This document shows, one piece after another, positions 36,112 through 43,743 of a stretch of 64,000 nucleotides of DNA. The stretch comes from Pedobacter steynii (GTDB taxonomy: Bacteria; Bacteroidota; Bacteroidia; Sphingobacteriales; Sphingobacteriaceae). The stretch's first letter is position 1. The number at the start of each line of letters is the position of its first letter. The translations under genes and the position numbers were made by a program. Under the pieces are notes generated by a model, which was given only the letters and a program-made list of their open reading frames with translations, did no database searches and had not been told where the DNA came from. The stretch covers positions 4,712,001-4,776,000 of the forward strand of contig NZ_CP017141.1 of assembly GCF_001721645.1 (NCBI RefSeq), read 5' to 3'.

Positions 36112-37341
36112 GTGAATTATATAGACTTATTTGCAGGTGCAGGGGGATTGTCAGAAGGATTTAAAAAAGTTGGATTTAATCCGATTGCGCATGTAGAGGC
36201 AGATAAAGCCGCATGCTATACTCTTAAAACAAGATTAGCATATCATTATCTTAATGAGAACAACCAAATAGATATTTATAACCAATATTTAAAAGGAGAT
36301 ATTACAAGAGCGGAATTATATTCATTCATTCCCCAAATGCTGCTAAATTCTGTTATTAATGAATCTATAGGGGCAGAAACAAACGAATCAATATTTAAAA
36401 AAATAGACTGTATAAAAGAGAATCTTAAAATTGACCTTATAGTTGGAGGACCTCCTTGCCAGGCATATTCGACAATGGGCAGAGGTGCTTTGAAACACAA
36501 AAAGAAAGATGTACGAAAACAGTTATATATAGAATATGGGAAATTTTTACTACGGTATAAACCAAATATGTTTGTTTTCGAGAATGTACCTGGGTTAAAA
36601 ACTTCTGATAATGGTAGACATTATAAAACCATTAAAGAATATTTTAAATTGATTGGATATCGAATAGACGAACTGTTATTGAATTCATGGGATTTTGGTG
36701 TGATTCAAGATAGAAAGCGTTTAATATTAATCGGTAGAAAAGATAGTTTAGATTTTTCGCCAATCGAATTTGGTAATTTACATCATAAATGGGACCGAGA
36801 TGATATATTTGATGACCTTCCTTCATTGCAAGCAGGACAGGGGAGTAGGTGGTGTTCATATAAGACTTCTACAAATGAATATTTAAAAAACACATCCATT
36901 CGCGATGCGACAGATTTTACTACTCTCCATATAAGTAGACCTCATAATGAGAGAGATCTGAATATTTATAAATTGGCGATAGCTAAATTGCAGAATGGGG
37001 TACGATTAAAAAATTCAGATATACCTTTAGAAGAAAGAACTCAAAATAATATTGATGATTTCTTAGATCGTTTCAAAGTTGTAGGTAAAAAACCTCATAC
37101 TATGATAGCTCATATAGCTAAAGATGGACACCATTTTATTCATCCAAACATGGAACAGCTTCGATCAATTTCCATAAGAGAAGCAGCTCGGATACAATCA
37201 TTTCCTGATAATTTTTATTTTGAAGGAATAAAAGAATTTCAAAATAGATCAGCTGCTTTTAGGCAAATCGGAAATGCAGTTCCGCCTTTAATGGCCGAAA
37301 TTATAGCAAATAAAATTAAAAAAGTACTAGATGGCGATTAA
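36112..37341 (+). CDS. DNA (cytosine-5) methyltransferase
   Basis: Transfers methyl groups from S-adenosylmethionine to carbon 5 of cytosine in a specific DNA site. Motif I is DLFAGAGGLSEGF, motif IV is GGPPCQAYSTMG with nucleophile Cys116, motif VI is FVFENVPG, motif VIII is QDRKRLILIG and motifs IX-X are RSAAFRQIGNAVPP near residue 390. The target-recognition region lies between VIII and IX; its site cannot be read from sequence. The start is a GTG at 36112, with no better ATG near. It overlaps the next gene by 11 bp, so the products are translated together. Codon use is more AT-rich than in surrounding genes. Confidence 0.95.
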   Translation: MNYIDLFAGAGGLSEGFKKVGFNPIAHVEADKAACYTLKTRLAYHYLNENNQIDIYNQYLKGDITRAELYSFIPQMLLNSVINESIGAETNESIFKKIDCIKENLKIDLIVGGPPCQAYSTMGRGALKHKKKDVRKQLYIEYGKFLLRYKPNMFVFENVPGLKTSDNGRHYKTIKEYFKLIGYRIDELLLNSWDFGVIQDRKRLILIGRKDSLDFSPIEFGNLHHKWDRDDIFDDLPSLQAGQGSRWCSYKTSTNEYLKNTSIRDATDFTTLHISRPHNERDLNIYKLAIAKLQNGVRLKNSDIPLEERTQNNIDDFLDRFKVVGKKPHTMIAHIAKDGHHFIHPNMEQLRSISIREAARIQSFPDNFYFEGIKEFQNRSAAFRQIGNAVPPLMAEIIANKIKKVLDGD

Positions 37342-39682
37342 CTTAAACATCCAAAGACACTCATTTCAACCTGGTGCAATGTCAATTATTCAAATGGGAG
37401 AGGAATTGATTGGTCATCCAAGTACGGCCATAAATGAGCTTGTAAAAAATGGATATGATGCTGATGCATTAAATTGTAAAGTATATTTTCATCATTCTAA
37501 AAATCCAACGGAATCATTTGCTTTTGTCTTTGATAATGGCAGTGGAATGGACGATAATACTCTTTTTGGCGATTGGTTAAAGCCATCAGTTAGTTCTAAA
37601 AGAAGAGCGAATGCTAAGAGTAAGACTTTTAAAAGACATTTGCTAGGAAGTAAAGGAATAGGACGTTTAGCTGCAATGGCATTGGGTGAAAGCGTTACAG
37701 TTATATCAAAGAAGGAAAAAAGAAACTTATATAACTGGATAACGATTAATCGAGAATCCTTTAGAAGGGATAAATTATTATCTGAGGTTTATTTTCCTGG
37801 TGACAGCATTGATGTGTTTGATAAGCTTTTTAAAGATGAGAAATATTATTCGGAAAGAAGCTGCTTCAAGAACGAGTCGTTGTTGCGTGTGCTAAATATG
37901 GTTTCGCTAAATGACTTCAACAATGGAACATTAATTGTAATCGAAAGACTTGATAGTTCTGTTTTGAAAATTATAGCAGAAGATTTTAATCAAACTGAAA
38001 TTTTCAATGAACCTTCTATTAAAGGAACTAGTTTTTATAAATCATTATCTGCTTTAATTACTCCTTTGAGGATCAATTCAGATATTCAAGCGGAACTGCT
38101 TGATAAAGAAATTATTCATAAGGAGAATTTAATTTCAACAAAAGACAGTGCGTTCTCCGTGGAATTCGGCATCAATCTTATACCTAATCAAGGAGCAAAT
38201 GAAGTTGATTGGCAAGAAATTGAGCCAATACCAGTACAATCCGTTTATGACTTTAGAGCATATGGAAAGGTTAATAGCAAAGGAGACTTAAAAGGATTTT
38301 TAGATTATAAACGCCTAATTAAATATAGTTATGAAGAAACCTTAGAGATTCCATTCTCCGAAATTATAAATGAAAGCATTAATGGAAAGGATTTGTCTTT
38401 AGAAATGTTTTCAGATCAAAAAAAGCAGGTAAATGAGACGGGTGAGTACTATTTTGATATACGTATTTATGATATAGGAGAAAAAGATAATCTAGAAAAA
38501 CTCGCTTTAGAAGCTGGATTTGAATCAGGCATGAAATTTAGAACCGCTTTTAAAGATTTTCAAGGATTAAGAATATCAAAAAATGGATTTGGCGTTAAAC
38601 CTTATGGTGAGGAAGTTGAGGATTGGATTGGTTTGTCTAAAGCAAGGGTTCAAAATCCGGGACAAAATGTTAATACAAATCAGATTCTTGGCTATGTATT
38701 TTTTTATTCTCCTGAAAATGATATTCTTGAAGAAAAAACAAATAGAGAAGGTTTTTTAGAGAATAGAGCATTTATGCAAGTGAAAAGCACTATGTCTGTT
38801 TTGTTTAAAAACATTGGTAGGAAAAGGTACAACTATAGGCTACTTCATGGAATTGGTAGAGTACCATCTAGTAGACATACTAGGCCTGATATTGAAGAAT
38901 TTCGATCTGTCTTAAATTCCAATAATATTTCTCAAATAAGAAATTATTCCGAGAAGTTTTTGAAGGATGTAACTACTTCAATGGATAATCTTGAAGACTC
39001 GCTTTCTTTTGCTGAAAGACTGGCATCTCTTGGGGGGAGTGTAGAGTTAATTTATCATGAAATGGCACAACCTATCTCTGCGCTTAGAAATACAAAATCA
39101 TCATTGAACTTTAAGAAAGAAAGAATAGATGCTGAAATAGCTGATAGCTTTTTGAATGATATTGATACACTACACCATTCTACAGATATTATTGCGGAAC
39201 TCCGAAGCTCATTACAACCAGCTATCGGTCGAACTAGAAAAAAGAAATTTAAACCTAGGGATACTTTTTTTAAGGTTTTAAATCTCTTTAAGAATGACAT
39301 ATTTGATAATAAAATTGAAATAATTTTTGATAAGGAGTTGGATGATTATGAAATTGTAGATTTGGAGTATGCTTTTTGGATATCTTTTTTAAATATTGTT
39401 AATAATGCTGTATATTGGATTAAAAAAGCAGGTAGGGGCGGCGAGATAAGATTTTTGTTAGAAGGAGATAGCTTAGTTGTGAGTAACTCTGGACCTTTTA
39501 TTAATGATGATATTCTTGATCTTATTTTTTCATATGGAGTTACAACAAGACAAGAGAAAAATGCAACTGGACTTGGTTTAGCTTTTACGCAAAGTGTGTT
39601 AAGTAGAAATAACTGGGCGGTAAGCGCGATAAATAGAGATAATGGTCCAGCTTTTATTATAAAAAAATTAGAAAATGAATAG
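37331..39682 (+). CDS. MORC/Hsp90-like GHKL ATPase fused to a histidine-kinase module
   Basis: A 783-residue protein with two GHKL ATP-binding units. The N-terminal unit is of the MORC/Hsp90/MutL kind: N-box INELVKNGYDADA (Glu36, Asn40), G1 DNGSGMD (Asp68) and G2 GSKGIGRLA (Gly106). The C-terminal unit is a full histidine kinase: an H-box with YHEMAQPISAL (His576, cf. HELNQP of kinases), N-box NIVNNAVYW (Asn688), degenerate G1 (VVSNSGPFI) and G2 TGLGLAFT (Gly747). The middle region of about 330 residues is unfamiliar. The gene overlaps the methyltransferase at its 5' end and the receiver gene at its 3' end. Prokaryotic MORC-like ATPases occur with DNA methylases and Vsr-like nucleases in restriction systems, as I recall from work on MutL/MORC homologues in restriction-modification. 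The kinase fusion suggests phosphorelay to the next protein. Confidence 0.85.
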   Translation: MAINLNIQRHSFQPGAMSIIQMGEELIGHPSTAINELVKNGYDADALNCKVYFHHSKNPTESFAFVFDNGSGMDDNTLFGDWLKPSVSSKRRANAKSKTFKRHLLGSKGIGRLAAMALGESVTVISKKEKRNLYNWITINRESFRRDKLLSEVYFPGDSIDVFDKLFKDEKYYSERSCFKNESLLRVLNMVSLNDFNNGTLIVIERLDSSVLKIIAEDFNQTEIFNEPSIKGTSFYKSLSALITPLRINSDIQAELLDKEIIHKENLISTKDSAFSVEFGINLIPNQGANEVDWQEIEPIPVQSVYDFRAYGKVNSKGDLKGFLDYKRLIKYSYEETLEIPFSEIINESINGKDLSLEMFSDQKKQVNETGEYYFDIRIYDIGEKDNLEKLALEAGFESGMKFRTAFKDFQGLRISKNGFGVKPYGEEVEDWIGLSKARVQNPGQNVNTNQILGYVFFYSPENDILEEKTNREGFLENRAFMQVKSTMSVLFKNIGRKRYNYRLLHGIGRVPSSRHTRPDIEEFRSVLNSNNISQIRNYSEKFLKDVTTSMDNLEDSLSFAERLASLGGSVELIYHEMAQPISALRNTKSSLNFKKERIDAEIADSFLNDIDTLHHSTDIIAELRSSLQPAIGRTRKKKFKPRDTFFKVLNLFKNDIFDNKIEIIFDKELDDYEIVDLEYAFWISFLNIVNNAVYWIKKAGRGGEIRFLLEGDSLVVSNSGPFINDDILDLIFSYGVTTRQEKNATGLGLAFTQSVLSRNNWAVSAINRDNGPAFIIKKLENE

Positions 39683-40811
39683 AGGTGTTATAATTCATCT
39701 TGATAACGATTACGAGAACATACTTAACCCTTGTAAGAATTTGTTTGAGCAATATGGAATAGAGCTAGAATATGTCACATGTAAAGACGTAGATGAGTTT
39801 AGAGCGAAGATAGAAGAGCATAGGACTGATATTAAGGCGCTGATTTTTGATCTAATTGGCTTGGAGCCATCTAATGATGATATTGATCAGAAGAGTACTG
39901 AATTTTTGGATTCAATAAGAATGAGTTTTAATTATTTTAGTATACCGATCTTTATATATAGTGGATATTTACAGTCATTAAATCAGCAATTTTCGGATTC
40001 TGGAACTGTTTTCAAAATTGATAAAGAATTAGGTATCGCTGTAGTATTTGATAAGATCAAATTATTTTTGAATTCTGGTTTTATCAATGTCTTTTGTCCT
40101 GGTGGAATATTAGAAAAAGAACTTCATAAAGATCTTAATTTATCTTTCGTTAAGCAGTTTAATGATAATAGTCAGATTGAAAATATTATAAATGATATCA
40201 TAACGGTGGCTGCCGATGGGGGAGTCTCTCGTGTTGAAAAAGTATTTAAAAGAATAGCGGTAAGGTCGCTTTTATCCGGCCTTTTAGCTCCAGACGTAAA
40301 TGCTGAAGGTATTGTTGAACAGGAGTTTCTCCATCCCTGTGAGCACTATTTGCAAAGAATCAGCCCATATGAATTTTGGACTGGAGACATATTTAAAGAA
40401 AATAATAGTAACAAACATCTACTTATTATTACTCCAAGATGCAATGTTGCTTCAAAAAAATCTGAGGAGCTACTTGTTTGTGAAATTGATGTTGAAAATT
40501 TCCCTACTAGAAAAGAAAAAGTTTCACATGCTTTAACTGATAAACCTGAAATATCTGGATATGATCGTTATCTACCCCCTTCAGCATCTTTTATTGGAGG
40601 AAAGGTTTTATTATCTAAATATTCCATACTAAAAAAGGATGATTTGTCGAGTTTATTTAAAAGGCAAATTACATTAAGTGACGAACTTACGAATGAGATA
40701 TTGGGTAAATTCGGTGCATATTTTTTTCGCTCGGGGATTACCCCTTATAACTTTGATGAAACTCTTGAACATATATCTAAAGGTAAGGATATTGCCGTGG
40801 TTGCTAAATGA
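39675..40811 (+). CDS. Receiver-domain protein with uncharacterised C-terminal effector
   Basis: A 378-residue protein whose N-terminal about 130 residues are a response-regulator receiver domain. The acidic pair is Asp10/Asp12 (HLDND), the phosphoacceptor is Asp59 (LIFDLIG), the switch residue is Ser96 (IFIYSGY) and the invariant Lys is Lys114 (FKIDKE), so it appears competent for phosphorylation. The C-terminal 240 residues match no familiar output domain; they contain a LLIITPRCNVASKK motif and a FWTGDIF lead-in that look like a conserved core. No HTH is evident. The gene overlaps the histidine-kinase gene by 8 bp, so the kinase and receiver are very probably a cognate pair. Confidence 0.82.
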   Translation: MNRGVIIHLDNDYENILNPCKNLFEQYGIELEYVTCKDVDEFRAKIEEHRTDIKALIFDLIGLEPSNDDIDQKSTEFLDSIRMSFNYFSIPIFIYSGYLQSLNQQFSDSGTVFKIDKELGIAVVFDKIKLFLNSGFINVFCPGGILEKELHKDLNLSFVKQFNDNSQIENIINDIITVAADGGVSRVEKVFKRIAVRSLLSGLLAPDVNAEGIVEQEFLHPCEHYLQRISPYEFWTGDIFKENNSNKHLLIITPRCNVASKKSEELLVCEIDVENFPTRKEKVSHALTDKPEISGYDRYLPPSASFIGGKVLLSKYSILKKDDLSSLFKRQITLSDELTNEILGKFGAYFFRSGITPYNFDETLEHISKGKDIAVVAK

Positions 40812-41388
40812 AAAAACATGTGACTTGAGGATGGCTTATTTGGGAATGTTTTGGGGTTGTAAACTGAATTATGTCATTTTAAATTAATGCTCCTTAGAGG
40901 ACTCTTAAGCTCCTGCATGACTCTATCACCAAATTTAAGATCAAGTTGTGATAATACCAATCCCCAGTTATGGACTGGCGTTGTCCATTTTTTAATGACT
41001 AAGTCTGTGATTTCAAGGCTGCCTGCTCTGATGAAAACGTTCAGCTTAGTTTTGTAATCTTCAGGATCTGTCGGTATACTCCTCAATGGGGTAATAGTGT
41101 AAAAGTCTTTCTGATATAGTACCTTAATTCCCTGGCTCTCTTTTTTGCAGCTTAAAAAAAAGAAGACCAGGGATTCGTTATTTAGAGAAAGAAAAGTAAT
41201 TACTGCTTTTAAATAGGCGAATTTAGGTAATTCGTTCTTCCATCCATACTATGATTATTTGAGACTTTCTCACACCTCCAAATAGAATCAATTCCTTAGT
41301 TACGAAACATTCGTTGCAGCCATAATACCATGCTCGCTCTGAAAAAAATACAATTGAAATTCGTAAACAATTAGCAAGTAATTAAGCT
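40812..41388 (-). pseudogene. Decayed transposase remnant (IS256/Mutator-like C-terminus) in the island gap
   Basis: The 577-bp space between the receiver gene and the DUF262 gene holds no intact gene. On the - strand, from about 41230 down to 40874, an open stretch without a normal start ends in KKWTTPVHNWGLVLSQLDL and KFGDRVMQEL, which resembles the conserved C-terminal segment of IS256-family (Mutator-like) transposases. Upstream of about 41235 a stop codon and unrelated sequence break it, and the DDE catalytic region is absent. The match is from memory and moderate. It suggests a past insertion near the island and supports a mobile origin. Terminal inverted repeats were not identified. 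Confidence 0.45.
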
Positions 41389-42453
41389 TTAAATTATAGG
41401 TATCTTCAGGTACTCCTTTAATATTCGTAAGCGTTCTCTAATTGAACCTGCATCATTCGTGCCCTGAAGAGATAATCTGTCAAACTCTATTAGATCATAA
41501 TTAGCTTTAGAGATATCTGTCTCAGCTATGCTTTTATTTTTTTGGATTTCGTCTCTAAACTCCACTAAATCTTTCCTGTTGATGGTAATAGAGTTACTAA
41601 TAGCGTCTTTAAATGCCAGATAATATATAGGAATGATGCCTTGAGATCTTAATAAATTATCATTGTCATGAAAAATTGTGTTCATTTTATCAAGAACAGA
41701 CACAACCGCACTTTCAATTGGCTTAGACTTCATAACCTTATTTTGTTTAAAGGCTCTTACAAATTCATCCAAATAAACTTTTTTGGTATCATAAATCTTT
41801 TTTTCGTTTGTTAATGTCCAGGTTAAATACAAAAGTCTACAAGCAACTTCTTTATGTTGATACCGAGTGTTTGAGAATTTAACTTTTTTAATTAGAAAGT
41901 CATTCTTACATATATTATTGATACTTTGTACCATAGGCCCTCTTATTGCATTTCGCTTCTCAGCCGCATTCAACGGAACCGCCTCATTTAATCTTAAGAA
42001 CATATCATCAATTAAATCCAGATCATCCGTTTCTACACATACAATAGGTAAATCAAATGAATCAAATAAACCTTTTAACTCTGGCTCGTCTTTAGCTAAG
42101 TCTGCATAGGTGAAATTGGCTACCTTGACGTTAGAGTCTTTGAAGAATTTGAAGTCTTCTGCGAGTTTGAACTTGCCATCTAGAAACATCCATATGGTTT
42201 CCAAACGTTGCCTGCCATCTATCACCGCATATTCCTGACCGTGATAATTAGGACTTCTTTTATCAAGAACGTGAAAGTATATTTTGGGAATATCATAATC
42301 ATTTAGAATTGAGTCAATTAGGAGTTGTCGTTTTTCTAATGTCCATATATCTCCATTTCTTTGGTAGTCCGGTGCGAGCTGAATTAACTTTCTTTCAAAA
42401 TTAATCCTTAATATATTTCTATTATTCTTATCGTACGTTTTTATATATGCCAT
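41389..42453 (-). CDS. DUF262 domain protein
   Basis: A 354-residue cytosolic protein with the DUF262 (ParB/Srx-like nuclease fold) signature VIDGRQRLETIW near residue 75 (cf. DGQQR of the family), preceded by NDYDIPKIYFHVLD. In type IV enzymes of the GmrSD kind this fold hydrolyses nucleotides to power DNA cleavage. Here there is no DUF1524 HNH partner domain in the same chain. It overlaps the FRG-domain gene by one base (TAATG), so the pair is translationally coupled. It is probably the second subunit of a two-gene defence module, which is inference. Confidence 0.85.
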   Translation of the reverse strand: MAYIKTYDKNNRNILRINFERKLIQLAPDYQRNGDIWTLEKRQLLIDSILNDYDIPKIYFHVLDKRSPNYHGQEYAVIDGRQRLETIWMFLDGKFKLAEDFKFFKDSNVKVANFTYADLAKDEPELKGLFDSFDLPIVCVETDDLDLIDDMFLRLNEAVPLNAAEKRNAIRGPMVQSINNICKNDFLIKKVKFSNTRYQHKEVACRLLYLTWTLTNEKKIYDTKKVYLDEFVRAFKQNKVMKSKPIESAVVSVLDKMNTIFHDNDNLLRSQGIIPIYYLAFKDAISNSITINRKDLVEFRDEIQKNKSIAETDISKANYDLIEFDRLSLQGTNDAGSIRERLRILKEYLKIPII

Positions 42454-43184
42454 TATATGTTTCTTTTTAATATTGACCCTAAACTCGGTAATTCTGGGAA
42501 TAATCTAAATTCATCTATGCCGAACAAATCCAACTCTTTGAGAATACTATCTTTAGATGAGGCGGGAATTTTATACCTCCAAACGTGCTTTCCACCATCG
42601 ATCATTTCAATTGGAGTCTTGTCTCTATGAAAAATCGTAAATGTTCCAGCTTGTGCCTGGATTCTCGCACTATTTCGAGGACAAATAATAGCTACAGGGA
42701 ACATCTCTGAAGTTGTTTCACTTTTATAGGCTTCAGGTGAATACCTTTGTTCAATTGCAGTATCGTTAATAGAAACAATATAGTTTTGTTTAATTGATGC
42801 TTTTTTATTTAACTCAATAGGCAAAAGCATGTTTAACGCACCATCTTTCTTCTTATCGCTGGAACATGCAAAATAGAGTGCAACTAAAGGGCTTTCAGAC
42901 CAATCTAATAATCTTGTGGGAACCCCATTATGTTGCATGATAAATAACCAATCTATTTCACGGATATGGTTATTGTTTAAAAGCATCGTGGCATTTTGCT
43001 TAAATTTTTCAATTAGATTTGTTTCGACTGGGGCTTTGCTATATCTAAATAATCCTGGAATAAGCTTATAACCTATATTAGCATGACCCCTAAACCATAT
43101 TGGTGTTTTTATATCCTTCGAGTCCTCTTTTAAGAGCTCTAAAAGCTCAGTTAAATTATTAATAGTTTTATCTGCTTTGTGCAT
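42453..43184 (-). CDS. FRG domain protein
   Basis: A 243-residue protein. The FRG motif itself is visible as WFRGHANIGYKLIPGLFR near residue 30, and the second signature MQHNGVPTRLLDWSESPL is about 60 residues later, both diagnostic of the FRG domain family. The biochemical function of FRG domains is unclear to me. It is the first gene of a unit with DUF262, in an AT-rich island and next to a methylase system, so a defence role is plausible. A Bacteroidota-type promoter and a 10-bp tandem repeat lie upstream. Confidence 0.88.
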   Translation of the reverse strand: MHKADKTINNLTELLELLKEDSKDIKTPIWFRGHANIGYKLIPGLFRYSKAPVETNLIEKFKQNATMLLNNNHIREIDWLFIMQHNGVPTRLLDWSESPLVALYFACSSDKKKDGALNMLLPIELNKKASIKQNYIVSINDTAIEQRYSPEAYKSETTSEMFPVAIICPRNSARIQAQAGTFTIFHRDKTPIEMIDGGKHVWRYKIPASSKDSILKELDLFGIDEFRLFPELPSLGSILKRNI

Positions 43185-43202
43185 GAGAGTCCGTTTAATT
43201 TA

Positions 43203-43222
43203 TCTTAGTTAACCTTAGTTAA
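43203..43222 (-). repeat. Tandem 10-bp repeat in the FRG/DUF262 leader
   Basis: Two head-to-tail copies of (t/c)cttagttaa occupy 43203-43212 and 43213-43222, lying immediately downstream of the -7 element and 18 bp before the start codon. A tandem site here could bind an autoregulator; with only two copies chance cannot be excluded. Confidence 0.5.
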
Positions 43223-43252
43223 AACCTAATCGTTACCAATTTATGTAACAAA
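43221..43252 (-). promoter_or_regulatory. Promoter candidate for the FRG/DUF262 pair
   Basis: On the - strand TAGGTTTT (43221-43228) matches TAnnTTTG in seven of eight positions, and TTTG (43249-43252) lies exactly 20 nt upstream, which is the typical -33/-7 arrangement. The start codon at 43184 is about 37 bp downstream of the -7 element. Confidence 0.45.
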
Positions 43253-43743
43253 TTTTGATCTGTCAACTAAATTGGATTATATGATGTCAATCGAAGGGAT
43301 AATTTTAATTTATAATATTGCAAAAGTAATTTTGAAATTGAACGAAGTGCCCAAGAGCTAAAAGTTGGAGTTCATAAATTATCTTGCTCGCAATATCATT
43401 CTGACGAGAGTTTAATCAAAGTTGTGAAGGTCTAATTAGAAGTAGTACGGGCTCTTTTAATAACTTGAAGTTGTATAAGTTAGTTAGTGCAGAAAGACTC
43501 TCTTAGGACATAGATTAAAGGATAAGAAATCTGGTGGCTTATCAAGTAATAATCTGGTTTGAATTTCGATAGATGTATCATAATATTTTATTTATATGTA
43601 ATTAGATCGTGTTATGAGGATGTATTTCCTGGTTTTTTTCATTAAACAATAATTGATGACTCATTTGAATAATAAATATCATTTGTGGTGTTTGTTTCAT
43701 TTTTTTATTGTACTATTATTAATATTAATTAAGAAATCATCCT

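Larger units (their letters stand above)
43185..43743. other. Divergent intergenic region at the right edge of the island
   Basis: This 559-bp AT-rich gap separates the FRG gene from the HExxH lipoprotein gene. Besides the promoter and tandem repeat already listed, it contains a short open stretch (about 43325-43435, + strand) lacking a start codon and not recognisable. I see no RNA gene. Confidence 0.4.

Noticed and set aside
43325..43435. Short + strand open stretch with helical-looking translation (about 36 codons) upstream of the HExxH lipoprotein
   Set aside because: No start codon and no recognisable family; possibly an old mobile-element fragment but not supportable.
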